Both the position numbers and the translations under genes were made by a program. From Mycolicibacterium sp. CR10 (GTDB lineage Bacteria > Actinomycetota > Actinomycetes > Mycobacteriales > Mycobacteriaceae), in contig NZ_STGE01000047.1 of the NCBI RefSeq assembly GCF_005222675.1, positions 1-64,000 on the forward strand: a stretch of 64,000 nt of DNA, read 5' to 3'. The notes under the pieces are model-generated. The model saw only the letters and a program-made list of their open reading frames with translations, did no database searches and was not told where the DNA came from. Below, piece after piece: positions 1 to 8,303 of this stretch (its first letter is position 1; every line of letters begins with the position of its first letter).

Positions 1-82
1 GGCCAGGACCTGATTCCTGACGGCAACCCACGCTCACATGTGGTGAGGCCCCAGCCTCCCCATACCGTCTATTCCGCGGCAA

Positions 83-99
83 GACCCCTAGAGGGGGTC
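83..99 (-). terminator. Hairpin overlapping the arcA stop codon
   Basis: GACCCC (83-88) and GGGGTC (94-99) form a 6-bp stem with a 5-nt loop that straddles the arcA stop. No clear U tract follows. It is a weak candidate terminator for arcA. The first 80 bases of the window otherwise show nothing I can interpret. Confidence 0.35.
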
Positions 100-1296
100 G
101 CGGGCGACCGGACACGACATACACCGTGGGCCGCCGCGACCAGTGCCCAGTTCGGACGCCGAGATCGGCAGCACCTCGATGCCCGAATCAGCCAGTCGGG
201 CATTGGTCTCGGAGTTGCGCTCGTAGGCCACCACCACACCGGGGGCCAGCGCCAGCGTGTTGTTGCCGTCGTCCCACTGCTCGCGCTCGGCGGTGACGGG
301 ATCGAGGCCGGTGTCGATGACCCGCAGCTTGTCGATCCCCATGGCGGCGGCGGCAGCGTCGACGAACGGCGCGGCCCGATCGATCTTCACACCTCCCGAT
401 TCGCGGCGAATCGTGAACGCCGTCAACGAGTCCACGATGTTCGGATACATCACCACCGCATCGGTGTCCACCATCGTGCACACGGTGTCGAGGTGCATCT
501 GGGCCCGCTCCTGTGCGATCGGCACCGCGAGCACCGTGTGCGCCAGATCGTCGTCGAAAAGGGTGCGCGCCAACGCCTCCGCCCCCGCGGGCGTGGTCCG
601 CTCCCCCACCCCGACGGCCACCACGCCGGGTGCCAATAGCAGAACGTCGCCGCCCTCGACCGGCGCCGATCGCGACTCGTAGGCGCGCCGGACGCCGAGG
701 AACCGGGGGTGATGGGCGTAGATCAGATCCGTCAGCGATGTCTCGCGCCCGCGTGCAGGCAGGGCCAGCGATGTGATCGCCACCCGCGGACCGATCCAGA
801 ACGACGAGTCCCTGGCAAAGAGCAGGTTCGGCAGCGGGTCGATGACGAAGTCCCCGCCGTGATGCATGCGCCGAACGAGGGACAGCTCGTTCTCCCCGAA
901 CGGCAGCTCATCGAACGTCATTCCGGCCATCAGCACGTGTGCCAACGCGCCGGCATCGAAGGTGCGCAGACTGGCCGAGAGCTCTTGTGCCAGAGGCAGA
1001 CCCAGCCGTCGGGAATCGACGGCGGCGGAGATCCCGTGCATGCGGGCCGCCCCGCTGTTGGCGAGCGCCTCGGTCAGCAGGTCGCCGAGCAACAGCACCT
1101 CGACACCTCGCGACCGCAGCAGCTCGGCGAAGGCGTCGTGCTCCTCCTGAGCCCGAGCCACCCACGGCAGGCCGTCGAACAGCAGCGAGTCGTTGTTACG
1201 CGGCGTGAGCCGCTGCAGTTCGGGGCCGGGTCGGTGCAGGATGACAACCCGCAGCGTCCCTACCTCCGAATTGCAGCCCAACACAGCGTCCGTCAC
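88..1296 (-). CDS. arcA: Arginine deiminase
   Basis: Hydrolyses arginine to citrulline and ammonia in the cytoplasm, the first step of the arginine deiminase pathway. The protein (402 aa from the GTG at 1296) is collinear with the M. tuberculosis Rv1001 protein as I remember it. It starts with NSEVG and LRVVILHRPGPEL, continues with the MHHGGDF and ARDSSFWIGPR blocks, and ends in GGPRCMSCP, where the first Cys (about residue 392) is the expected nucleophile. The frame stays open upstream to 1377, but those residues would overlap soxR and the SoxR box. The GTG at 1296 is preferred because a TACGGT -10-like hexamer lies 7 nt upstream, the usual spacing for a leaderless mycobacterial transcript. 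No arcB, arcC or arcD lies beside it, so the enzyme stands alone here. Start choice is less certain than function. Confidence 0.92.
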   Translation of the reverse strand: MTDAVLGCNSEVGTLRVVILHRPGPELQRLTPRNNDSLLFDGLPWVARAQEEHDAFAELLRSRGVEVLLLGDLLTEALANSGAARMHGISAAVDSRRLGLPLAQELSASLRTFDAGALAHVLMAGMTFDELPFGENELSLVRRMHHGGDFVIDPLPNLLFARDSSFWIGPRVAITSLALPARGRETSLTDLIYAHHPRFLGVRRAYESRSAPVEGGDVLLLAPGVVAVGVGERTTPAGAEALARTLFDDDLAHTVLAVPIAQERAQMHLDTVCTMVDTDAVVMYPNIVDSLTAFTIRRESGGVKIDRAAPFVDAAAAAMGIDKLRVIDTGLDPVTAEREQWDDGNNTLALAPGVVVAYERNSETNARLADSGIEVLPISASELGTGRGGPRCMSCPVARDPL

Positions 1297-1322
1297 ATCT
1301 AGCACCGTAACGCCAATCGCCA

Positions 1323-1340
1323 CCTCAACTATGGTTGAGG
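1323..1340. promoter_or_regulatory. SoxR box in the arcA-soxR intergenic region
   Basis: CCTCAACTATGGTTGAGG has 7-bp perfect inverted arms around TATG. It matches the classical SoxR operator layout CCTCAA-N6-TTGAGG. It lies 2 bp before the soxR ATG (1343) and overlaps a TATGGT (1330-1335) that would be a -10 with 7 nt to the ATG. This suggests SoxR controls its own leaderless transcript and possibly arcA. Confidence 0.75.
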
Positions 1341-1342
1341 TC

Positions 1343-1777
1343 ATGGAAATGACATCCGAGCTGACGCCGGGCGACATGTCGGTCCGCAGCGGAGTCGCGG
1401 TTTCCGCGCTGCACTTCTACGAGCGGGAGGGCCTCATCACCAGCAGGCGCACCGGCGGCAACCAGCGTCGGTACCCCCGTGAGACTCTGCGCCGTGTCGC
1501 ATTCATCAGAATGTCGCAGCGGCTCGGCATCCCCCTGGCGCGCATCCGGGACGCGCTGGCGACGCTGCCGACCGACCGCGTCCCCACCAGTAAGGACTGG
1601 GCGCGTCTGTCCGCGGGCTGGCGGCAGGACCTCGACGAACGCATCGAGCACCTACAACGGTTGCGCGACAACCTCACCGGCTGCATCGGCTGCGGTTGCC
1701 TCAGCCTCAAAATCTGCGGCCTGGCCAATCCCGGCGACGCTCTTGCGCCCCAGGGGCCCGGCGCGGTCCGGCTCTGA
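1343..1777 (+). CDS. soxR: Redox-sensitive MerR-family regulator SoxR
   Basis: This is a [2Fe-2S]-containing transcription activator that responds to redox-cycling agents. The 144-aa protein has an N-terminal winged helix (LTPGDMSVRSG, then SGVAVSALHFYEREG and GNQRRY), a dimerisation helix, and the cluster motif CIGCGCLSLKIC. That motif gives the exact C-x2-C-x-C-x5-C spacing of SoxR, followed by NPGD. The ATG at 1343 was chosen because it keeps the conserved LTPG and sits 7 nt behind a TATGGT -10-like hexamer. It is divergent from arcA and has a SoxR box immediately upstream. The M. tuberculosis locus lacks this gene between arcA and the AlkB-like gene, so it is lineage-specific here. The [2Fe-2S] assignment follows from the family. 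Confidence 0.95.
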   Translation: MEMTSELTPGDMSVRSGVAVSALHFYEREGLITSRRTGGNQRRYPRETLRRVAFIRMSQRLGIPLARIRDALATLPTDRVPTSKDWARLSAGWRQDLDERIEHLQRLRDNLTGCIGCGCLSLKICGLANPGDALAPQGPGAVRL

Positions 1778-1809
1778 AATTTCGAACGTCTGTGCGATAG
1801 ACTGCGGTC

Positions 1810-2403
1810 ATGGAGCCGGCGCTGCAAAGCTCTCTGTTCGACCACATCGACCGTCGTGATCTCGGCAACGGCGCGTGGCTCGAGGTTCGTTCCGGGTGGT
1901 TGTCCGACGACGCACTGTTCGGCGAACTGCGCGACACGATCCCCTGGCGCGCCGAGCGCCGCCAGATGTACGACCGGGTCCTCGACGTTCCGCGGCTGGT
2001 CAGCTTTCACGACCTGGTGGACGGCCCACCCCCACATCCTCGCCTCAAACAACTCAGGAGACGTCTCAACGACGCCTACGCCGGCGAGCTCGGCGAGCCG
2101 TTTGTGACCGCAGGGCTGTGCCTCTACCGCGACGGCAACGACAGCGTCGCCTGGCATGGCGACAACATCGGCCGCAGCAGCACCGAGGACACCATGGTCG
2201 CCATCGTGGGACTCGGTGCGACAAGGGTTTTCGCGCTACGCCCCCGCGGCGGCGGACCCTCACTACGGCTCCGGCACGGCCATGGCGACCTTCTGGTGAT
2301 GGGCGGATCCTGCCAGCGCACCTGGGAGCACGCGATCCCGAAGACCACCCGGCCGACGGGGCCACGCATCAGCATCCAGTTCCGGCCGCACGACGTGCGG
2401 TGA
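1810..2403 (+). CDS. AlkB-like 2-oxoglutarate/Fe(II) dioxygenase
   Basis: A 197-aa protein of the AlkB superfamily, which oxidatively demethylates alkylated nucleic-acid bases using Fe(II) and 2-oxoglutarate. The iron ligands are visible as WHGDN (H116, D118) and WEHAIPK (H174). R186 in RISIQFRP is the expected 2-oxoglutarate-binding arginine. Length and position next to arcA match Rv1000c of M. tuberculosis. It starts 33 bp after soxR on the same strand, so the two may be cotranscribed, which would link base repair to redox stress. The exact substrate, DNA or RNA, cannot be read from the sequence. Confidence 0.88.
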   Translation: MEPALQSSLFDHIDRRDLGNGAWLEVRSGWLSDDALFGELRDTIPWRAERRQMYDRVLDVPRLVSFHDLVDGPPPHPRLKQLRRRLNDAYAGELGEPFVTAGLCLYRDGNDSVAWHGDNIGRSSTEDTMVAIVGLGATRVFALRPRGGGPSLRLRHGHGDLLVMGGSCQRTWEHAIPKTTRPTGPRISIQFRPHDVR

Positions 2404-2404
2404 G

Positions 2405-3067
2405 TTATCCCTTCACCAGGGTGACGGCGTGGGTGACGAGCTCGCGGGCGCGCTGCGTGTCGACGGGCACCACCGGCGCGTCCGGCAGTACCAGCGGGTT
2501 GGCGGTGACGATCACGATGAAGTTGCCGAAGTTGGCGACGTAGTTGTACAGCTCGCCGGTGCGCGGGCCGCCGTCCTGGGTGGTCTGCAGGACACGGTGG
2601 GTGCCGACGACGTGGGCGCCGTCGATCTGCGGCGCCTCCACCACCTCGACAAGGCCCCGCATTCCTGGCCCGGTGAACGTCACCGTGCGGCACTGGTCGC
2701 TGGGCGCGTCCACGGGCACCGGCTCGGAGGTCTCGACCGCGATCACGATGTAGCGCATGCCGTCACCCTCGGCTGTAGTCGCCGACATATTGCCCTTGAC
2801 CCCCGGCGGGACCGCCTGCTTGCTCGCGGCTTCTCCGCACTCGGCGGGATCGAACGTCAGCCCCGGGGGAAGCGTCTGCGGGCCCAGCAGTCGTGGGTCG
2901 ATCGCGGCGGGCCCGACGGTGCTCACCGTGAACGACGGACCGAAATCGGCTTTGACGTCGGCGACGTTGGCGATATCTGCGTGCGAGAGGTCGTCCGCCT
3001 GACCTCCGCCGCACGCGGCCAACAGCCCGACGCACGGCAGGGCCAGCGTCATCTTCGCGTGGGACAT
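2405..3067 (-). CDS. Secreted lipoprotein, DUF5642-like
   Basis: A 220-aa predicted lipoprotein. A short hydrophobic signal ends in the lipobox LLAAC, so the mature protein is probably acylated at Cys and membrane-anchored outside the cell. The ATG at 3067 is preferred to the TTG at 3076. The mature part has no catalytic motif that I recognise; two further Cys residues (AECGEA and DQCRT) could form a disulfide. It lies immediately upstream of a second lipoprotein (3096-3767, same strand) that shares the order GPAA, then PP.L/P..CG, then a C-terminal block ending V(T/S)x(A)V-x-L-(V/R)-x-G. The two look like old tandem paralogues. The DUF5642 name is recalled from similar mycobacterial proteins and not verified. 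Confidence 0.75.
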   Translation of the reverse strand: MSHAKMTLALPCVGLLAACGGGQADDLSHADIANVADVKADFGPSFTVSTVGPAAIDPRLLGPQTLPPGLTFDPAECGEAASKQAVPPGVKGNMSATTAEGDGMRYIVIAVETSEPVPVDAPSDQCRTVTFTGPGMRGLVEVVEAPQIDGAHVVGTHRVLQTTQDGGPRTGELYNYVANFGNFIVIVTANPLVLPDAPVVPVDTQRARELVTHAVTLVKG

Positions 3068-3095
3068 CGCCGCCAATGTACCTGCGCACGCCGTC

Positions 3096-3767
3096 TCAGC
3101 CGCGCAGCGCCGACACCGTGGTGGTCAGGAGGTTCGCGGCGAAACCGGCGTCGAGGACCGGATAGGGGGATCCGGGATCGGTGACGAGCGCGACGAAGCA
3201 GACGTAGCCATCCAGGTAGGCGACGAATGTCTCTGCATGCGAACGCGTTTCCGTCCCACCCTCGACCACCGTGGTGGCAGAGCTGCTCATCGCGACGGTC
3301 TGCGCCGCGTCGATGGCGGGCCCGAACTGGCGTGCGACGGTGCCGGCGGTGTTCTCGGAACTCACCGTCCATTGCGCGCATTCCGCCAGCAGGGCGGGGT
3401 CGGGTATCACGGGCTGGCCCGCCCGGGCCACGACGGTGTACACGATCCCGCCCGGGCCGGACGCCGACCACCCTCGGGTCGTGTCCGGCTCGACGGCGGG
3501 TGCGGTCAACGCTCCGCACTGCGGAGGCTCGGACACCGCGGCCTCCCCGAAGCCCCACACCGTGATCGGCGCAGCCGGTCCGGTGTACACCGCGACCTCG
3601 TATCCATCCGGCATCTGGTCGCGACTTCGGTCGACCCTCGCGGGATTGACGGGCCCGTGCGTCTGCGTCGTCGACGGTGGCGGCGGCTGCTCAGCTGATC
3701 GACCGCACGCGGCGCACAGCACAGCCAGCACGCAGACGGCGAACAGCCTCACGCCTGTTGATACCAC
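3096..3767 (-). CDS. Secreted lipoprotein, DUF5642-like (paralogue of neighbour)
   Basis: A 223-aa lipoprotein with a GTG start, signal segment and lipobox LCAAC. The mature protein starts with a short Pro/Thr-rich linker (PPPPSTTQT), then a region PARVDR..MPDGYEVAVYTGP and a C-terminal block containing ETFVAYLDGYVCFVALV. Cys pairs in PPQCGA, AECAQW and YVCFVA suggest disulfides outside the cell. It lies 28 bp upstream of the 2405-3067 gene and probably shares its transcript. No enzymatic motif is seen. Function unknown. Confidence 0.75.
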   Translation of the reverse strand: MVSTGVRLFAVCVLAVLCAACGRSAEQPPPPSTTQTHGPVNPARVDRSRDQMPDGYEVAVYTGPAAPITVWGFGEAAVSEPPQCGALTAPAVEPDTTRGWSASGPGGIVYTVVARAGQPVIPDPALLAECAQWTVSSENTAGTVARQFGPAIDAAQTVAMSSSATTVVEGGTETRSHAETFVAYLDGYVCFVALVTDPGSPYPVLDAGFAANLLTTTVSALRG

Positions 3768-3796
3768 GCCGCCCCTGTCGCGGGCGTCCGCGACGC

Positions 3797-5335
3797 TCAG
3801 GCCGCGTCGGCCACGGGGGACCCGTCGTCGTCGGCTTGCTCGTCGTCGCCGTCAGCCGGGTCCGTCACCGGCGACTGTTGATCCGGGTCGGTGCCCGCCG
3901 GGGGCTCCTCGTCCTCGACGTCCACGTCGGGCGGCGTCGACTCTTCGGGCTCCGGTTCCTTGGCGACGTCGCCGGATGGGTCGGGAACGTCGACCGGCTC
4001 AACGGGCGCCGCCGTCTCATCGGGGTCGGCGGCGTCGGGACCAGCGGGCGGCGCCTCGACCGCAGCGGGCTCCACTTCCGGAACAGGTTCCGGCTCAACA
4101 CCTTCGGAGTCCGGAGGGTCGGGTGCAAGCGCGGACCGTTGCGGCTCGGTCGTGGCGTCGGAGGCGGCCGGGTCGACCGGTAGCTCCGGTCCCCCGACGC
4201 CGAACGTCCCCGGCGCCGCCGTGCCGAGCACCCGCGGCAGCCCGAACCCTTCGAAGAAGTTGTCCACCGCCACCGGAATGGACTTGATGAGGTTCACCAC
4301 CAGCCCGAACAGATCGGTGGTCGGCCACCAGTTGAACGCCGTCGGCGTGCCAGGGCCGATCTCGCGGTCGTAGGCATCCTCGATGAGCACCCGCAACGGC
4401 GCATCGAGCGCCTTGAGTATCGGCTTGGGGACGATGAATGCCAGCGGCTGCAGCAGCGGGACGATGTCGGTCTCGATGAGGTAGTAGCTCGTATCGCCCT
4501 CGCGGCCCTGGTAACGCGCCTCGCCGAACGGCACCTCGACGGATTCACCGTGCAGCAGGCCATATCCCAGGAACGCGTTGAGCAAGGCGATCAGGTTCAG
4601 CGGCCGGACCGGGAAATCTCCGCCGAGTCCGTCGTACTGCCTGGCGATGTCGACCGTGGGATAGGCATAGGTGCCGTCGGGCAACTGGGCGCTGTCCGTC
4701 GGGGACGCCCCACTGAACGAGATCCCGAGAATAGGGATGGTCGGCCATCCCATGCCCCGCATCAGGACTCCACCGTTGGGTCGCATCGGGTTGGCCACGA
4801 ACATGAAGGACACCGGCGCATCGCCCGCGTCGTAATCCTCGATCAGATCCCGTTTGGCCAGAGAGGCGATCACCGAACTCTGAGAGTAGCCGAACACCCG
4901 TAGCGAATCCCCGGCCTGCGGCGCGGCCGACGGGCCGACCCCGGGGGTGACGGCGGCGTCCTGGTTGAACACACAGCCCGCGCTGCCGGCCAGACAGCGA
5001 TGCAGGTTTGCCCGGCCCTCGGCGACCGACTTGTCGAGGGTGAGCCGACCGATGGGGAAGAACTCCTCGGGGGTGTATACCGCGACCGCGTTGTCCACCG
5101 GTCCGGCGAAGGCCGGGTTCAGATGGCTATTCACCGCGTTGTCGAGATAGTCCGTCACGAAGTCGGGGGTGTCTTTCGGCCCCATCAACGGGTGAAAGGT
5201 GCCGCCCATGATCAACGCGGTGGTGTGCGCGGCCAGCAACGGGATCGCGGTTGCCATCGCCCACGATGCCGAGACCGCGACGACGCTCCCGAGCGCGATG
5301 AAGACAGCCGCGCAGGCACGGACTACCGACTGCAT
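3797..5335 (-). CDS. PE-PPE-domain alpha/beta hydrolase with acidic tail
   Basis: A 512-aa exported protein. Residues 1-30 are a signal peptide or anchor. Residues about 40-330 match the PE-PPE C-terminal hydrolase domain (Pfam PF08237), a serine esterase/cutinase-like fold without PE or PPE modules. The family opening IMGGTFHP and the nucleophile elbow GYSQS (Ser about 151) are visible. From about residue 380 to the end the chain is almost entirely Pro, Glu, Asp, Ala and Thr, a disordered acidic tail likely to extend through or contact the cell wall. The start at 5335 gives a good signal peptide. It is transcribed toward the two lipoproteins and is divergent from the LpqN/LpqT-like gene. Substrate unknown; esterase or lipase activity is inferred from the family. 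Confidence 0.85.
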   Translation of the reverse strand: MQSVVRACAAVFIALGSVVAVSASWAMATAIPLLAAHTTALIMGGTFHPLMGPKDTPDFVTDYLDNAVNSHLNPAFAGPVDNAVAVYTPEEFFPIGRLTLDKSVAEGRANLHRCLAGSAGCVFNQDAAVTPGVGPSAAPQAGDSLRVFGYSQSSVIASLAKRDLIEDYDAGDAPVSFMFVANPMRPNGGVLMRGMGWPTIPILGISFSGASPTDSAQLPDGTYAYPTVDIARQYDGLGGDFPVRPLNLIALLNAFLGYGLLHGESVEVPFGEARYQGREGDTSYYLIETDIVPLLQPLAFIVPKPILKALDAPLRVLIEDAYDREIGPGTPTAFNWWPTTDLFGLVVNLIKSIPVAVDNFFEGFGLPRVLGTAAPGTFGVGGPELPVDPAASDATTEPQRSALAPDPPDSEGVEPEPVPEVEPAAVEAPPAGPDAADPDETAAPVEPVDVPDPSGDVAKEPEPEESTPPDVDVEDEEPPAGTDPDQQSPVTDPADGDDEQADDDGSPVADAA

Positions 5336-5547
5336 ACCCGACCCTCTCTAGCAGAAGTAGCAAAGGGATCATGCACCCGAAGACCGGCCGTGCGGAGCAG
5401 AATGACGATCTCGACACACCTGCCCGAGCAAATTCCCCGCGCCTTTTCGAGAGAACTCCCGCACGGGCGGTTATGCTGCGCTGCGATCCGGCCTTGTCGC
5501 GCGCAGACTGCGTCGACGCCGCAGGCCGACGAAGACAGGAGACGACA

Positions 5548-6273
5548 ATGACCATCTCCCCGACCATCTCCATGCGGGCCGGCGTCATCGCCATCGCCGC
5601 CGTCGCACTCGGAATCGGTCTGTCGGGCTGCGGTTCTGACACCAAGACCGAAGAGTCGACCTCGGCGTCGACTTCCGCGTCGGCGACGGAATCCGAATCG
5701 GAGACCAGCTCCAGCGAGGCTCCGACCACGTCCGCCGAGGCCGCAGGACCCGCGATGACGATCGCCGACTACGTCAAAGAGAACAACATCACCGAGGCAC
5801 CGGTGAAGCGCGGCGATCCGGGTGCCCCGACCATCGATCTGCCCTTCCCCCCGGGATGGGAGGACATGGGCGCCCAAACTCCCGAGTGGGCCTACGGCGG
5901 CATCGTGTTCACCGGCGATCCGGCCATGGCTACCACCCCGCCGACGATCATCGCGATCGTCTCCAAGCTGTCCGGCAACGTCGACCCGGCCAAGATTCTC
6001 GAGTACGCGCCCGGTGAGATCCAAAACCTCGAGGGGTATGAGGGGGCGGACACCGGCCAGCCGAGCGAGCTCGGCGGGTTCGACGCGACGCAGGTCGGCG
6101 GCACCTACGTCAGGGACGGCGTGACCCGCATGATCGCCCAGAAGACCGTGGTGATCCCCGGCCAGGACGGTCTCTTCGTGCTGCAGCTCAACGCGGACGG
6201 CACTGAGGACCAAGCGATCCCGTTGATGGACGCAACACAGGCCATCGACGATGAGGCCACCATCACCCCCTGA
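5548..6273 (+). CDS. LpqN/LpqT-family lipoprotein
   Basis: A 241-aa lipoprotein. The ATG at 5548 follows a good ribosome site (ACAGGAGACGACA). The signal peptide ends at the lipobox LSGC and is followed by a Ser/Thr/Glu-rich linker to about residue 65. The folded domain carries the family features ITEAPVKRGDPGAP, DLPFPPGWE and a series of beta strands (Pfam Lpp-LpqN). Members are surface or periplasmic lipoproteins linked to envelope lipid biology; LpqN of M. tuberculosis has been reported to bind MmpL3-related partners. It is divergent from the PE-PPE hydrolase and convergent with the sdhL-like gene. Confidence 0.88.
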   Translation: MTISPTISMRAGVIAIAAVALGIGLSGCGSDTKTEESTSASTSASATESESETSSSEAPTTSAEAAGPAMTIADYVKENNITEAPVKRGDPGAPTIDLPFPPGWEDMGAQTPEWAYGGIVFTGDPAMATTPPTIIAIVSKLSGNVDPAKILEYAPGEIQNLEGYEGADTGQPSELGGFDATQVGGTYVRDGVTRMIAQKTVVIPGQDGLFVLQLNADGTEDQAIPLMDATQAIDDEATITP

Positions 6274-6280
6274 GCCAGCC

Positions 6281-7129
6281 TCAGGCTCTCGACAACGCGG
6301 AGGCCTCGGCTATCTGCTCCGGACTCGGACGCACCCCGGTGTAACGCTCGAACTGTTCGGCGGCTTGAAGGGCGATCACCTGTGCGCCGGTGATGATGTC
6401 TACCCCCGCGGCGCGCGCCGCGGCGATCAGCGGCGTCTCCGACGGCAGAGCCACCACGTCGAATACGGTGCGCGCCTGTCGAATTGTGGCGTCGGCGAAC
6501 GCAACGTCGTGTTCGCCGGCACCGCCGGCCATGCCGATCGGGGTGACGTTGACGATGATGGGCGCCGTCACGCCTTCGATGTCGGCCGCGTAGGAGTAGC
6601 CCAGCCGGTCGGCCAGCGCCCGCCCGCTGTCGCGGTTGCGCGCCACCACGACCCCGGTGTGGAATCCGGCGCCGGAGAACGCCGCGCCGACAGCACTGGC
6701 CATGCCGCCGCTACCGCGGATCAGCACCGCGTCATCGGGATTCAGCTGGTGCTCGCTGATCAGCTGTCGCACCGCAAGGTAGTCGGTGTTCGATGCGGTC
6801 AGTCGGCCGTCATCGTTGACGATCGTGTTGACCGACCGAATGGCCAGCGCCGAGGGTTCGATCTCCTCGACGAGTCCCAGCACGTCCTCCTTGAACGGCA
6901 TCGACACCGAACATCCCCGGATACCCAGCGCGCGCACGCCACCTATCGCCGCCACGATGTCATCGGTGGTGAAGGCCTTGTAGAGAAAGTCGAGCCCCAG
7001 CACTTCGTAGAGGTGATTGTGGAAACGCGTGCCGATGTTGCTGGGCCGTCCCGCCAGCGAAATGCACAGCCGGGTGTCCTTGCTCAGAGGCGGCCTTCGG
7101 CCGACGGCCATCACCGGGTCCTGCGTCAT
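6281..7129 (-). CDS. Shikimate dehydrogenase-like protein (SdhL/HI0607 type)
   Basis: A 282-aa NAD(P)-dependent dehydrogenase of the AroE superfamily. The substrate domain contains SMPFKED (catalytic Lys) and NTDYLAV (Asp), and the nucleotide domain contains the glycine loop RGSGGMASAVG. The usual AroE shikimate-binding pattern HSxSPxxHN is replaced by GRPSNIGTRFHNHLY. The whole protein follows Haemophilus HI0607, the SdhL class, which is structurally AroE but weak on shikimate. It is therefore probably not the biosynthetic aroE. It overlaps pat by 4 bp (ATGA), so it is very likely translated with the acetyltransferase. Its real substrate is unknown. Confidence 0.85.
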   Translation of the reverse strand: MTQDPVMAVGRRPPLSKDTRLCISLAGRPSNIGTRFHNHLYEVLGLDFLYKAFTTDDIVAAIGGVRALGIRGCSVSMPFKEDVLGLVEEIEPSALAIRSVNTIVNDDGRLTASNTDYLAVRQLISEHQLNPDDAVLIRGSGGMASAVGAAFSGAGFHTGVVVARNRDSGRALADRLGYSYAADIEGVTAPIIVNVTPIGMAGGAGEHDVAFADATIRQARTVFDVVALPSETPLIAAARAAGVDIITGAQVIALQAAEQFERYTGVRPSPEQIAEASALSRA

Positions 7130-8124
7130 CCGACCGCCCGGATGACCTGACGGGCGACGTCACGGATCTGCTGCGTCAGATCGGGCGGGAACGGCAGTTC
7201 TTTCGGTGACGGCACATCGATCTCGGTGATGACGACGCCGAGATCGTCGCGGTGCCAGGTCGCATCGAAGCGGTCCAGGATCGCGCGCATCGGCGCATTG
7301 TCACTCAACACCCGCGCTGTGAAGCGTTGCACGCCGTCGTATCCCGCGGCCACCGAGATGGCGCCCATCAGGAAGGTGCCGACGCCCCGACCCTGGTACG
7401 CGTCGCCGACGGTGAAGGCGATCTCGGCCTCGGCCGGGTTCGCCTCGTCGCGGACGAAGCGGGCGTCGGCGACCACCGGACCGTCCAGACCATCGGTCAG
7501 CACGAACACGAAGTGCTCCAGGTAGTCCACCTCGAACAGGTAGCCCATCAACGTCTTCGACGGCGTCCTCACCGACTGGAAACGGCGATACAGCGTTTCG
7601 GTCGAGAACTCCACGGGGCCGTTGACGGTGCGCTCGTTGTCACCGGGTAACACCGGGCGCAGGTACAGGACTGTGTCGTCGCGCATCCGGACCGGGATCG
7701 GCGTGACGAACGCGGCGAGCCGCTGACGCGCCGTGCGCACCAGCCTGTCCATGATTCCCGGAATCTCGAGCATGGTGGCGAAGGCTTCTCGGCCACCAAC
7801 CCAACCCATCAGCGGTTCGGTCGCCATCACGGTCGCGGTGCGCGGCGCGTCACGCAGCAGCGCGATCTCGCCGACGATGAGGCCGGGCATCACCTCGACG
7901 ACGGTGTCGTGCCCGTCGACACCCACGTGGGTGACTTCGGCACGGCCGGACCCGATCAACAGAAACGACACGGCGAGCTCGCCCTGTTGCATCAGCACCT
8001 GGCCGGTGGAGGCGGTCAGCGGCCGCATCTTGGCAGCCAGCGGGATCAGGGCCTCCACGGGGGCTCCTGCGAAGACGTCCAAGGCGGCGAGGTCGTCGGC
8101 GCGAACTGCGGTCAGGCCGGACAC
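7126..8124 (-). CDS. pat: cAMP-dependent protein lysine acetyltransferase Pat
   Basis: A 332-aa fusion of an N-terminal cyclic-nucleotide-binding domain (about 15-130, with the phosphate-binding cassette GEIALLRDAPRTATV) and a C-terminal GNAT domain (about 150-325, acetyl-CoA loop YQGRGVGTFL). This is the architecture of M. tuberculosis Rv0998 and M. smegmatis Pat. These enzymes acetylate the active-site lysine of acyl-CoA synthetases and similar proteins when cAMP binds. A GTG start is used. The 4-bp overlap with the sdhL-like gene downstream indicates an operon. The cAMP link fits the two CRP-type sites elsewhere in the window, although no direct connection is shown. Confidence 0.94.
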   Translation of the reverse strand: MSGLTAVRADDLAALDVFAGAPVEALIPLAAKMRPLTASTGQVLMQQGELAVSFLLIGSGRAEVTHVGVDGHDTVVEVMPGLIVGEIALLRDAPRTATVMATEPLMGWVGGREAFATMLEIPGIMDRLVRTARQRLAAFVTPIPVRMRDDTVLYLRPVLPGDNERTVNGPVEFSTETLYRRFQSVRTPSKTLMGYLFEVDYLEHFVFVLTDGLDGPVVADARFVRDEANPAEAEIAFTVGDAYQGRGVGTFLMGAISVAAGYDGVQRFTARVLSDNAPMRAILDRFDATWHRDDLGVVITEIDVPSPKELPFPPDLTQQIRDVARQVIRAVG

Positions 8125-8303
8125 GTCACGAGGCTACGGGGGGTTCTGAACACGGGCAAGGAACCGGAAGGCGATCGGCGGGAAAGGCACCCTCAACGTC
8201 GGGCGTCGGTGGCTTTGTTCGGTTTCCCACACGACACCTGAGCGAAGTTTCGACCTTCGGCGCCCGAATACTTGTCCGAGGAATCAACACCCTGGAAAGC
8301 AGG

